Assembly: GCF_036226745.1 (NCBI RefSeq)
Contig: NZ_CP109013.1
Location: 7,750,001-7,814,000, forward strand
Direction: 5' to 3'
From: Streptomyces sp. NBC_00683
GTDB lineage: Bacteria > Actinomycetota > Actinomycetes > Streptomycetales > Streptomycetaceae
DNA: 64,000 bases
The notes below the pieces were generated by a model. The model ran no database searches, had not been told where the DNA came from, and worked only from the letters and a program-made list of their open reading frames with translations. The translations under genes and the position numbers were made by a program. Positions 41,554-49,161 of the stretch are shown piece after piece. Every line of letters begins with the position of its first letter. Position 1 is the stretch's first letter.

Positions 41554-41880
41554 ATGGACGGGCAGACGGCTGCCGAGACCCTGGACGCCGCCCAACTCGG
41601 CGCGGAACTGGGGGATCGGGCGACGCTCGTGCAGTTCTCCAGCGCGTTCTGTCAGCCCTGCCGGGCCACTCGGCGCACGCTGGCCGAGGTGGCGGGGATG
41701 GTCGACGGCGTGGCACACATCGAGATCGACGCCGAGGCGCATCTCACGCTCGTACGCAGGCTCGACATCGCGCGCACGCCCACCGTCCTGGTGCTCGACG
41801 CGGCGGGCACGATCGTCCGACGGGCTGCGGGGCAGCCGAGGACGGCCGACGTCGTCGCGGCGCTGGGGCAGGCGATGTGA
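41554..41880 (+). CDS. Thioredoxin-family protein
   Basis: Cytoplasmic disulphide oxidoreductase of 108 residues. The active site is CQPC (Cys33, Cys36) instead of CGPC, within LVQFSSAFCQPCRATRRTL; the cis-proline loop is RTPTVLVLD. CQPC suggests a different redox potential from housekeeping thioredoxins. AAGGAGG lies 7 bases before ATG 41554. About 60 bases upstream is GGGAAT (41491-41496), matching the -35 of SigR-type oxidative-stress promoters, though the -10 spacing (16 to GTG) is short. Confidence 0.9.
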   Translation: MDGQTAAETLDAAQLGAELGDRATLVQFSSAFCQPCRATRRTLAEVAGMVDGVAHIEIDAEAHLTLVRRLDIARTPTVLVLDAAGTIVRRAAGQPRTADVVAALGQAM

Positions 41881-41952
41881 CGGACCGTGATGCATCTCCC
41901 ACATAGCGGGACGCGCTTGACTGCACACACCACGTATCGTCAGTCTGACGTC

Positions 41953-42033
41953 ATGCCGCCAGCACTCCTTCTCTACGGCCGGGTCCATGTGGACCTCGTA
42001 CGCCATGCCAGTGCGCGCTGTCCGGGTGCCTGA
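41953..42033 (+). CDS. Cysteine-type regulatory leader peptide (26 codons)
   Basis: A 26-residue open frame starting MPPALLLYGRVHVDLVRH and continuing ASARCPGA. This matches the pattern R-x-H-x-D-L-x-R-x-x-S-x-x-C of the putative leader peptides placed upstream of many sulfur-related operons in Streptomyces. It ends 42 bases before the flavin reductase ATG. Translation stalling at the Cys codon when cysteine is scarce could control the downstream gene. TTGACT (41917-41922) followed after 18 bases by CAGTCT would start transcription at about the A of its ATG, i.e. leaderless. Recognition is from the motif; regulation is inferred. Confidence 0.72.
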   Translation: MPPALLLYGRVHVDLVRHASARCPGA

Positions 42034-42075
42034 GAACCCACGGCCCCCGTACATCCCCTCGCAGAAGGACATCCC

Positions 42076-42582
42076 ATGACGGCCTCGCCCGATCTCGCCA
42101 CCCCCCGGACGGCCTCGCCCGAACTCCTCCGTTCGGTCTTCCGGCAGCACGCCGCCGGTGTCGCCGTGATCACCGCGGCCGGAGAGCGCCCGGTCGGTTT
42201 CACGGCCACCTCGCTCAACTCCGTTGCCGCCGAGCCCCCGCTCATCTCCTTCGGTGTGGGCACCGGGTCCTCCAGCTGGCCCGTGGTGGCCGAGGCCGAA
42301 CACATCGGTGTGCACATACTCGGCGAGCAACAGCAGGAGCTGGCCGCCACGTTCGCGCGCAGCGGCGCCGACCGGTTCGGCCCGTCCACCGGCTGGCGCA
42401 GCGGGCCGGAAGGCGTACCCCTGCTCGACGGTGTGGTCGCCTGGCTCGTGTGCCGAGTGGTGGCCCGGATCCCGGCCGGGGATCATCGCATTGTGATCGC
42501 TCAGGTGGTGCTCGGAGATCCGTCCGGGGGCGGCCGTCCGCTGGTCTACCACCAGGGCCGATTCACCTCTCTGCGAGACTGA
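42076..42582 (+). CDS. Flavin reductase-family protein (FMN-binding split barrel)
   Basis: NAD(P)H-flavin reductase-like protein of 168 residues. LRSVFRQHAAGVAVITA and PVGFTATSLNSVAAEPPLISFGVG are the flavin-binding signature, followed by HIGVHILGEQQQELAATFAR and PLLDGVVAWLVCRV, as in HpaC/ActVB-like proteins. Such enzymes supply reduced FMN or FAD to two-component monooxygenases. The cysteine-type leader peptide immediately upstream points to a role in sulfur acquisition, such as supporting a sulfonate or organosulfur monooxygenase encoded elsewhere. No clear Shine-Dalgarno sequence other than GAAGGA about 9 bases before the ATG. Confidence 0.9.
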   Translation: MTASPDLATPRTASPELLRSVFRQHAAGVAVITAAGERPVGFTATSLNSVAAEPPLISFGVGTGSSSWPVVAEAEHIGVHILGEQQQELAATFARSGADRFGPSTGWRSGPEGVPLLDGVVAWLVCRVVARIPAGDHRIVIAQVVLGDPSGGGRPLVYHQGRFTSLRD

Positions 42583-42631
42583 CAACACGCATGCGGCACA
42601 TGGGCGGACCGCGTTGGCAACGTCACAGTTC

Positions 42632-42735
42632 CAAGCGCTTGCTTATGGGTAAACCTATGGGTGTACTGGCGAGTAATATTTCCACCGGAGCATCGGTCGC
42701 CCCGACCGGAAACCGCCCCATAAGGCGCCTATGCT
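42632..42735 (+). promoter_or_regulatory. Promoter/regulatory region of etfBA
   Basis: The 201-base gap before etfB contains a 10-bp palindrome CAAGCGCTTG (42632-42641), a direct repeat TATGGGT at 42644 and 42656 (12 bp apart), an A/T-rich patch GTAATATTT, and a -10-like TATGCT (42730-42735) about 50 bases before the start codon. No clear -35 precedes it. The repeats suggest regulated expression. Confidence 0.4.
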
Positions 42736-42783
42736 GCGTGCAACAAGGCAGCCCAGAAAAGACGATGCAGTAGGAGAGCCGGC

Positions 42784-43569
42784 GTGAGCTTGAGGATCGT
42801 TGTCTGTGTGAAGTACGTGCCCGACGCCACCGGTGACCGGCACTTCGCCGATGACCTGACCCTGGACCGTGACGACGTCGACGGTCTGCTGTCGGAGCTG
42901 GACGAGTACGCGGTCGAGCAGGCGCTGCAGATCGCCGACGAGGCGGACGACGCGGAGATCACCGTGCTGACGGTGGGTCCCGAGGATGCCAAGGACGCGC
43001 TGCGCAAGGCGCTGTCGATGGGTGCGGACAAGGCCGTCCACGTCGAGGACGACGACCTGCACGGCACCGACGTCATCGGTACCTCGCTGGTGCTCGCCAA
43101 GGCGATCGAGAAGACCGGTTACGACCTGGTCATCTGCGGCATGGCGTCCACGGACGGCACCATGGGTGTGCTTCCGGCGCTGCTCGCGGAGCGGCTCTCC
43201 GTCCCGCAGGTCACGCTGCTGTCCGAGGTCTCCGTCCAGGACGGCACGGTCAAGGGCCGCCGCGACGGTGACACCGCGTCCGAGCAGCTGGAGGCTTCGC
43301 TGCCGGCCGTGGTCTCGGTGACCGACCAGTCGGGTGAGGCCCGCTACCCGTCGTTCAAGGGCATCATGGCGGCGAAGAAGAAGCCGGTTCAGTCCCTGGA
43401 CCTGGGGGACCTGGACATCGAGGCGGACGAGGTCGGTCTGGGTGGTTCCTGGAGCGCGGTGGACTCCGCGGCCGAGCGTCCGGCGCGCACCGCGGGCACG
43501 ATCGTCAAGGACGAGGGCGAGGGCGGCAAGCAGCTGGCCGAGTTCCTTGCGGGCCAGAAGTTCATCTGA
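42784..43569 (+). CDS. etfB: Electron transfer flavoprotein subunit beta
   Basis: Beta subunit of the heterodimeric ETF that collects electrons from acyl-CoA dehydrogenases and binds AMP. Its 261 residues match the family: LRIVVCVKYVPDATGDRHF at the N-terminus, LDEYAVEQALQIADEADDAE, and VICGMASTDGTMGVLPALLA with the AMP-binding loop. The C-terminal arm ends in the typical EGGKQLAEFLAGQKFI. GTG 42784 has AGGAGA 5-6 bases upstream. The etfA gene follows 61 bases downstream, so the two form one operon terminated at 44618-44664. Confidence 0.97.
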   Translation: MSLRIVVCVKYVPDATGDRHFADDLTLDRDDVDGLLSELDEYAVEQALQIADEADDAEITVLTVGPEDAKDALRKALSMGADKAVHVEDDDLHGTDVIGTSLVLAKAIEKTGYDLVICGMASTDGTMGVLPALLAERLSVPQVTLLSEVSVQDGTVKGRRDGDTASEQLEASLPAVVSVTDQSGEARYPSFKGIMAAKKKPVQSLDLGDLDIEADEVGLGGSWSAVDSAAERPARTAGTIVKDEGEGGKQLAEFLAGQKFI

Positions 43570-43630
43570 GCCCCGGCTGTTTTCCCGTCACCGCCCCCGC
43601 CCTTTTTCGCACGCAGGAGATTGAAGTCCC

Positions 43631-44593
43631 ATGGCTGAAGTTCTCGTCTATGTCGACCACGTGGACGGTGCCGTCCGCAAGCCCACCCTGGAGCTGCTGA
43701 CGCTCGCCCGCCGTATCGGTGAGCCCGTCGCCGTCGCGCTGGGCAACGGTGCCGCGGACACCGCCGGTGTGCTCGCCGAGCACGGTGCGGTCAAGGTCCT
43801 GACCGCCGACGCGCCGGAGTTCGCCGACTACCTCGTCGTTCCGAAGGTGGACGCGCTGCAGGCCGCCTACGACGCGGTCTCCCCGGCCGCCGTGCTGCTG
43901 CCCTCCTCCGCGGAGACCAAGGAGATCGCGGCCCGCCTCGCGGTCCGTATCGGTTCCGGCATCATCACCGACGCCGTCGATCTGGAGTCCGGCGACTCCG
44001 GTCCGGTCGCCACCCAGTCCGCGTTCGCCGCCTCGTACACCACCAAGTCCCGTGTCTCCAAGGGCACCCCGGTCATCACGGTCAAGCCGAACTCGGCCCC
44101 CGTCGAGCCGGCCGCCGGTGCGGGCACCGTCGAGGCGCTCACCGTCTCCTTCTCCGCGACGGCCACCGGCACCAAGGTCCTCTCCCGCACCCCGCGCGAG
44201 TCGACCGGCCGCCCGGAGCTGACCGAGGCCGCGATCGTCGTCTCCGGCGGCCGTGGCGTCAACGGCGCCGAGAACTTCGCGATCATCGAGGCGCTCGCCG
44301 ACTCCCTCGGTGCGGCCGTCGGTGCCTCCCGCGCCGCGGTCGACGCCGGCTGGTACCCGCACACCAACCAGGTCGGCCAGACCGGCAAGTCCGTCTCCCC
44401 GCAGCTCTACATCGCCTCGGGCATCTCCGGCGCGATCCAGCACCGGGCCGGCATGCAGACCTCGAAGACCATCATCGCGATCAACAAGGACGCCGAAGCC
44501 CCGATCTTCGACCTCGTCGACTACGGCGTCGTCGGCGACCTCTTCAACGTCGTCCCCCAGCTCACCGACGAGGTCAAGACCCGCAAGGGCTGA
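43631..44593 (+). CDS. etfA: Electron transfer flavoprotein subunit alpha
   Basis: FAD-binding alpha subunit of ETF, 320 residues. The N-terminal domain I ([20 protein letters not shown]) is followed by domain II, which holds the FAD site: [54 protein letters not shown] and [13 protein letters not shown] are all present. ATG 43631 follows CAGGAGATTGAAG, a good ribosome-binding site. It passes electrons to the ETF:quinone oxidoreductase, which is not in this window. A 21-bp perfect hairpin ends the transcript. Confidence 0.97.
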   Translation: MAEVLVYVDHVDGAVRKPTLELLTLARRIGEPVAVALGNGAADTAGVLAEHGAVKVLTADAPEFADYLVVPKVDALQAAYDAVSPAAVLLPSSAETKEIAARLAVRIGSGIITDAVDLESGDSGPVATQSAFAASYTTKSRVSKGTPVITVKPNSAPVEPAAGAGTVEALTVSFSATATGTKVLSRTPRESTGRPELTEAAIVVSGGRGVNGAENFAIIEALADSLGAAVGASRAAVDAGWYPHTNQVGQTGKSVSPQLYIASGISGAIQHRAGMQTSKTIIAINKDAEAPIFDLVDYGVVGDLFNVVPQLTDEVKTRKG

Positions 44594-44617
44594 CCCGCCA
44601 GGAGCAGTGCCTGTTCG

Positions 44618-44664
44618 ACGGTCCGGGGCCGCGCGGTGTTCTTCACCGCGCGGCCCCGGACCGT
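44618..44664 (+). terminator. Strong terminator of the etfBA operon
   Basis: A perfect 21-bp stem (44618-44638 with 44644-44664) and a TTCTT loop, followed by TTCCGA. It begins 25 bases after the etfA stop. Confidence 0.92.
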
Positions 44665-44676
44665 TTCCGATCACCA

Positions 44677-44741
44677 TTGACGCAAGGGCAGACGGACTTA
44701 TAACTTCACTATGCGGATGAGTGTTTCCGGGAAGCGGAAAC
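44677..44741 (+). promoter_or_regulatory. Promoter and operator of the HpcH/HpaI-like gene
   Basis: TTGACG (44677-44682) and TATAAC (44699-44704) are 16 bases apart. Downstream of the expected start lies GTTTCCG-GGAAG-CGGAAAC (44723-44741), with perfect 7-bp arms. The TTTCC/GGAAA layout resembles IclR-family operators. Repressor bound there would block early elongation. Confidence 0.6.
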
Positions 44742-44766
44742 TGCGATGAGTGTGGAGGGTACGGTC

Positions 44767-46065
44767 ATGGGCCAGCAGGAGAAGGTGGCAACGAGCCTCG
44801 CCGGTGCGGTGGGCGAGGAGATCAGCGCCTCCCTCGCGGCGGTGGACGCCGAACTCGCCCGCCGCTACCCGGGGGACCCGGGCACGCGCCAGCCGGTCCA
44901 CACCGTGTACGTCCCCGCCGACACGTTCACCGCCGGCACCATCCGTTCCTGGGGCGACCAGGCGCTGAAGGCCCTCGACGAACACGCTCCCGACGCCGCC
45001 GCGCTCGCCGGAGTCCTGGGCATCCCGCAGGAGCTCGCCGGGCCCGTCCACGACCGCGTACGCGCCAAGCTGGAGCGCGAGCCCGTGGAGGACCTGCGCA
45101 TCGACTTCGAGGACGGCTACGGGCCCCGCCCGGACCCGGAGGAGGACGAGGCCGCCGCCCGCGTGGCCCGGCTGGTGTCCGAGGCGTACAGGGACGGGAC
45201 CGCCGCCCCGTACATGGGCATCCGCATGAAGTGCATGGAAGCCGGGGTGCGCGACCGCGGCATCCGCACGACGGACATCTTCCTCACCGGCCTGATGCGA
45301 GCCGGAGGCCTCCCCGACGGGCTCGTACTGACGCTGCCCAAGGTGACGTACCCCGAACAGGTCACCGCCTTCGTCCGACTTCTCGAGGCCTTCGAGCAGG
45401 CTCACGGGCTGCCCGCGGGCCGCCTCGGGTTCGAGATCCAGATCGAGACGAGCCAGTCCATCCTCGCCGCGGACGGCACCGCGGCCGTGGCCCGCATGAT
45501 CGACGCCGCTCGGGGCCGTGCGACCGGCCTGCACTACGGCACCTTCGACTACAGCGCCTGCGTCGGGGTCAGCCCCGCCTACCAGGCCAGCGACCACCCG
45601 GCCGCCGATCACGCCAAGGCTGTCATGCAGGTGGCCGCCGCGGGCACCGGCGTGCGCGTGTGCGACGGGTCCACCAATGTGCTCCCCGTCGGCCCCGCCC
45701 ACCAGGTCCACGAGGCCTGGCGCCTCCACTACGGCCTCACCCGCCGCGCTCTGGCCCGCGCCTACTACCAGGGCTGGGACATGCACCCGGGGCACCTGCC
45801 GACCCGTTACGCGGCCGTCTACGCCTTCTACCGGGAGGGCCTCGAGCAGGCCGCCTCCCGCCTCGCCGCGTATGTCGCCAAGGCGGGCGGCGACGTCATG
45901 GACGAGCCGGCCACCGCGAAGGCACTCAGCGGCTATCTGCTGCGCGGCATCGACTGCGGCGCCCTGGACACCGCGGAGGTGGCCCGGCTCACCGGCCTCA
46001 CCCGCGCGGACCTGGACGCCTTCGCCTCGCCCCGGCGCGGGGGGCTGACGGTGACGACGCCGTAG
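44767..46065 (+). CDS. HpcH/HpaI (citrate lyase/aldolase)-like protein, DUF6986 type
   Basis: Protein of about 432 residues with a C-C lyase type TIM barrel. Features are LRIDFEDGYGPRPDPEEDEA (metal and substrate Asp/Glu), YMGIRMKCMEAGVRDRGIRT, VLTLPKVTYPEQVTAFVRLL (catalytic region), FEIQIETSQSILAADG (metal-binding Glu) and GLHYGTFDYSACVGVSPAY (terminal Asp). It likely makes or cleaves a malyl-type or hydroxy-oxo acid. ATG 44767 is preferred over ATG 44746 because GGAGGG lies 7 bases upstream and because the GTTTCCG/CGGAAAC operator would otherwise abut the earlier start. Relatives in Streptomyces are linked, as far as I recall, to purine/allantoin breakdown, but no such genes are adjacent. 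Confidence 0.82.
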   Translation: MGQQEKVATSLAGAVGEEISASLAAVDAELARRYPGDPGTRQPVHTVYVPADTFTAGTIRSWGDQALKALDEHAPDAAALAGVLGIPQELAGPVHDRVRAKLEREPVEDLRIDFEDGYGPRPDPEEDEAAARVARLVSEAYRDGTAAPYMGIRMKCMEAGVRDRGIRTTDIFLTGLMRAGGLPDGLVLTLPKVTYPEQVTAFVRLLEAFEQAHGLPAGRLGFEIQIETSQSILAADGTAAVARMIDAARGRATGLHYGTFDYSACVGVSPAYQASDHPAADHAKAVMQVAAAGTGVRVCDGSTNVLPVGPAHQVHEAWRLHYGLTRRALARAYYQGWDMHPGHLPTRYAAVYAFYREGLEQAASRLAAYVAKAGGDVMDEPATAKALSGYLLRGIDCGALDTAEVARLTGLTRADLDAFASPRRGGLTVTTP

Positions 46066-46115
46066 CCGGGGTGTCCCGAGTCATCGAACCTTGAGCGTTG
46101 TCACCTTTTCGGAGG

Positions 46116-46142
46116 CGCTGTTCTGCCAGCGGCAGAACAGCG
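46116..46142. promoter_or_regulatory. Perfect 27-bp inverted repeat upstream of the dienelactone-hydrolase-like gene
   Basis: CGCTGTTCTGCC and GGCAGAACAGCG flank AGC. It starts 50 bases after the preceding stop and ends 38 bases before ATG 46180; relative to the TACCGT -10 (46166-46171) it occupies about -64 to -38, an activator-like position. It could instead be the terminator of the upstream gene, although no T tract follows. Confidence 0.5.
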
Positions 46143-46179
46143 GCCGGACCGGGGTCGACGATCACTACCGTCCGGTCTC

Positions 46180-46905
46180 ATGACGACGATTACGACGCGT
46201 ACGGTCGAGTACCAGGCGGACGGTTTGACGATGATCGGGCACCTCGCGCTCCCGGCCGGTGTCGACCGCCGGCCTGCGGTGCTGCTCGGACCGGAGGGCA
46301 TGGGGCTCAGCGACGTCGAGCGCCGTCGGGCCGATGCTCTCGCCGAGCTGGGATATGTGGCGCTGGCCTTCGACCTTCACGGCGGGCGCTATCTGGGCGA
46401 CCCCGAGGAGATGCTGGCCCGTTGCATGCCGCTGCTCTCTGATCCCGACCGGATGCGGGGCATCGGTCATGCGGCGCTCGACGTGTTGCGTACCGAACCG
46501 CGGACCGACCCCGACCGAATCGCCGCCGTCGGCTACGGCACCGGGGGCGCCGTCGCGCTGGAACTCGGGCGCGGCGGCGTCAACCTGCGCGCGATCGGGA
46601 CAGTCAACGCACTCACCACTGGCCGACCGGGCGAGGCGGCGCGCATTCGCTGCCCGGTGTGGGCCGGGGTCGGGTCGGAAGACCCGATCATGCCGCCCGC
46701 CCAACGGAACGCGTTCACCGCTGAGATGCAGGCCGCGGGCGTCGACTGGCGCCTCACGGTCTACGGTGGCGCCTTGCACGCCTTCCACCACCCGCCGGTC
46801 GACCACCCCACGGTCCCCGGCGTCGGCCACCACCCACAGCACGCGCAGCGAGCCTGGCGCGACGTCGTCGACCTGCTCGCCGAGTGCCTGCTCCAACTTC
46901 GATGA
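46180..46905 (+). CDS. Dienelactone hydrolase-like protein with Gly in place of the nucleophile
   Basis: Alpha/beta-hydrolase of 241 residues in the dienelactone hydrolase family. The N-terminal strand pair and VLLGPEGMGLSDVERRRAD loop are present, the acid residue is in GSEDPIMPP, and the His in YGGALHAFHHP. At the nucleophile elbow, where relatives have GYCFGG, this protein has GYGTGG, with Gly120 encoded by GGC at 46537-46539; one T-to-G change would convert TGC to GGC. It is probably inactive as a hydrolase or uses another chemistry. TACCGT 8 bases before ATG 46180 and no Shine-Dalgarno sequence suggest a leaderless mRNA. A 27-bp inverted repeat lies upstream. Confidence 0.87.
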   Translation: MTTITTRTVEYQADGLTMIGHLALPAGVDRRPAVLLGPEGMGLSDVERRRADALAELGYVALAFDLHGGRYLGDPEEMLARCMPLLSDPDRMRGIGHAALDVLRTEPRTDPDRIAAVGYGTGGAVALELGRGGVNLRAIGTVNALTTGRPGEAARIRCPVWAGVGSEDPIMPPAQRNAFTAEMQAAGVDWRLTVYGGALHAFHHPPVDHPTVPGVGHHPQHAQRAWRDVVDLLAECLLQLR

Positions 46906-46934
46906 CACGGGACACGGGGCCCCGCACGGAGGCT

Positions 46935-47963
46935 TCAGGCGGGCGGCAGCTCGCCCGAGCCGCGGGGGATGAGCCTCGTCGGGAGCTCCACCCTCACCGG
47001 AGGGTGGTCGGCTCCGTCGAGGCGGCGGAAGAGGTGCTCCGCGGCGGTGCGGCCGACCGCCGCGGCGTCCTGGGAGATCACCGTGATGCCGAGCAGGTCG
47101 GCCAGCTCGATGTCGTCGAAGCCGACCAGGGCGATCCGGCGTTCGTACTCCGCGAGGACGCGCACGGCGGTGACCGTCACACGGTTGTTGCCCGCGAAGA
47201 GGGCGGTGACCGGCTCGGGACCCGAGAGCATGGCCCGGGCGGCTGCCCCGACCCGCTCCGGATCGGTGGATCCGAGGGAGACCCAGGAGTCCTCGACCGT
47301 GATCCCGGCGTCGGTCATGGCCGCGTGGTAACCGCGCAGACGTTCCGTCGCGGTGTGGATGCGCGGCTGGTCGCCGATGAAGCCGATCCTGCGGTGGCCG
47401 TGCGCGAGCAGATGGTCGACGCCTTCGCGTGCGCCGCCGAAGCTGTCCGAGAGGACCATGTCGGCGTCGACCCGGCCAGCCGGGCGGTCCACGAACACGG
47501 TGGCGATACCCGCCTGTATCTCGGGCTCCAGGTAGCGGTGGTCGTCCCCTGCCGGAATCACGATGAGGCCGTCGACGCGGCGGGCGCAGAGGGCGAGCAC
47601 GAGCTCCTGCTCGCGCTCCGGGTCCTCGGCGCTGGAGCCGTTGATCAGCAGCGCACCGTGGGCGCGCGCCACTTCCTCCACCGCGCGGCTCAGCGGGCCG
47701 TAGAACGGGTCGGCGAGATCCTCCAGGACGAGCCCGATGGAGGCCGTGCGGCCCTTGCGCAGTACACGCGCACTGTCGTTGCGCCGGAAGCCGAGGGCTT
47801 CGATCGCCTCCTGGACGCGGCGCTCCGTGTCCGGGGTGACGCCGGGTTCGCTGTTCACCACCCGGGATACCGTCTTGAGGCCCACTCCGGCACGGGCCGC
47901 CACATCCTTCATCGTGGGCCGGTTGCCGTAGCGGGACTCGGAATGACGGGTGGTCTCGGCCAC
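46935..47963 (-). CDS. LacI-family transcriptional regulator
   Basis: Repressor of 342 residues. The HTH and hinge are at about residues 18-65 (TMKDVAARAGVGLKTVSRVV and RRNDSARVLRKGRT), then the sugar-sensor domain with LVLEDLADPFYGPLSRAVEE, VDGLIVIPAG, DNMV-like DADMVLSDSFGG, and LVGFDDIELADLL. GTG 47963 is chosen because the HTH then lies at the normal distance. It is divergent from a ROK sugar kinase gene, and GACAACGTTGTC (48062-48073), a typical LacI-family site, lies between them. The sugar sensed is unknown, but is probably the substrate of the kinase. Confidence 0.9.
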   Translation of the reverse strand: MAETTRHSESRYGNRPTMKDVAARAGVGLKTVSRVVNSEPGVTPDTERRVQEAIEALGFRRNDSARVLRKGRTASIGLVLEDLADPFYGPLSRAVEEVARAHGALLINGSSAEDPEREQELVLALCARRVDGLIVIPAGDDHRYLEPEIQAGIATVFVDRPAGRVDADMVLSDSFGGAREGVDHLLAHGHRRIGFIGDQPRIHTATERLRGYHAAMTDAGITVEDSWVSLGSTDPERVGAAARAMLSGPEPVTALFAGNNRVTVTAVRVLAEYERRIALVGFDDIELADLLGITVISQDAAAVGRTAAEHLFRRLDGADHPPVRVELPTRLIPRGSGELPPA

Positions 47964-48061
47964 GGTGCGCTGTCCTGTCGTCGGGTGCGGGAGGTTCCGG
48001 CGGCGCCCCGCAGGCGGTGCTGGGGAGGGCTCGGAGCCTGTGGCGTCGAGCATAGGCCCTG

Positions 48062-48073
48062 GACAACGTTGTC
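48062..48073. promoter_or_regulatory. LacI-type operator GACAACGTTGTC
   Basis: Perfect 12-bp palindrome with the central CG characteristic of LacI-family sites, located 99 bases from the LacI start and 88 bases before the ROK kinase start. It probably mediates autoregulation and control of the kinase. Confidence 0.75.
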
Positions 48074-48160
48074 AACAGAATGGAGACTATGCAGACCACG
48101 TACGGAAGTCGCAGGTCCGCACCTTCGCCCCCTCCTCACCCATCCGGAGAGACCACACCG

Positions 48161-49129
48161 ATGCATACCGACCTCGTCGCAGCGCTCGACATCGGCGGCA
48201 CCAAGATCGCCGGCGCGTTGGTGGACGGCGGCGGAACCCTTCTCCTGCGGGCGCAGCGGCCGACACCCGCACGTGAGGACGCCGAGACGGTCATGGGGGC
48301 GGTGAGCGAGGTCCTCGCCGAGCTCACGGCCTCCACGCTGTGGAACAGGGTGAGCGCGGTCGGCATCGGCAGCGCAGGGCCGGTCGACGCGTCGAACGGC
48401 ACGGTCAGCCCCGTCAACGTCCCGGGCTGGCGGGGCTTCCCGCTGGTGGAGCGGGTCAGTGAGGCGACGGGTGGACTCGCCGTCGCGCTGGTCGGCGACG
48501 GCGTCGCGATGACGGCGGCCGAGCACTGGCTGGGCGCGGCCCGCGGCTACGACAACGCGCTCTGCATGGTCGTCTCCACGGGCGTCGGCGGTGGCCTCGT
48601 GCTCGGCGGCAAACTGCACCCGGGTCCCTCGGGCAACGCCGGACACATCGGTCACATCAGCGTCGACCTGGACGGCGATCTCTGCCCGTGCGGTGCGCGC
48701 GGCTGTGTCGAACGCCTCGCCAGCGGTCCGAACATCGCGCGCCGCGCCCTGGAGAACGGCTGGCTCCCCGGCCCGGACGGCGACGCCACGGCAGCCGCGG
48801 TGGCAGCCGCCGCGCGGGCCGGCGACCCTGTCGCCGTCGCCTCGTACGAGCGGGCCGCCCAGGCGCTGGCCGCCGGAATCGCCGCCACCGCCACGCTGGC
48901 CGAGATCGACATCGCGGTGATCGGCGGGGGAGTGGCCGGCGCGGGTGAGGTGCTCTTCGCCCCGCTGCGCCGGTACCTGCGCGACTACGCCACCCTGTCC
49001 TTCGTCCAGCAGCTGACGGTCGCCCCCGCGGTGATGGGCACCGACGCGGGACTGGTGGGCGCGGCAGCCGCCGCATCGGCGGTCCGCCCCGGCGGGGTGA
49101 ACGGGGTACGGGCCGTCGCCGCCCAGTAG
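48161..49129 (+). CDS. ROK-family sugar kinase
   Basis: ATP-dependent hexokinase of 322 residues. The phosphate-binding motif AALDIGGTKIAGALVDGGG lies at the N-terminus; GIGSAGPVD and PVNVPGW precede the sugar site; STGVGGGLVLGG and NAGHIGHI (catalytic/His zinc ligand) are followed by the zinc motif CPCGARGCVE. No HTH is present, so it is an enzyme rather than a ROK repressor. It likely phosphorylates glucose, N-acetylglucosamine, N-acetylmannosamine or a related sugar. ATG 48161 puts the protein start directly before the first strand. Control by the divergent LacI protein is likely. Confidence 0.9.
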   Translation: MHTDLVAALDIGGTKIAGALVDGGGTLLLRAQRPTPAREDAETVMGAVSEVLAELTASTLWNRVSAVGIGSAGPVDASNGTVSPVNVPGWRGFPLVERVSEATGGLAVALVGDGVAMTAAEHWLGAARGYDNALCMVVSTGVGGGLVLGGKLHPGPSGNAGHIGHISVDLDGDLCPCGARGCVERLASGPNIARRALENGWLPGPDGDATAAAVAAAARAGDPVAVASYERAAQALAAGIAATATLAEIDIAVIGGGVAGAGEVLFAPLRRYLRDYATLSFVQQLTVAPAVMGTDAGLVGAAAAASAVRPGGVNGVRAVAAQ

Positions 49130-49141
49130 CGGCCTGCCGGA

Positions 49142-49160
49142 CCGGGCGCCTCGCGCCCGG
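49142..49160. terminator. Hairpin terminator between convergent ROK kinase and small gene
   Basis: CCGGGCGC and GCGCCCGG form a perfect 8-bp stem around CTC. It starts 12 bases after the kinase stop and abuts the stop of the small gene on the other strand. Confidence 0.65.
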
Positions 49161-49161
49161 C

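Noticed and set aside
48061..48160. An upstream ATG (48080) adding 27 residues to the ROK kinase
   Set aside because: The extra stretch (Ser/Pro/His-rich) is not part of the ROK fold and starts next to the operator; ATG 48161 fits the family start.
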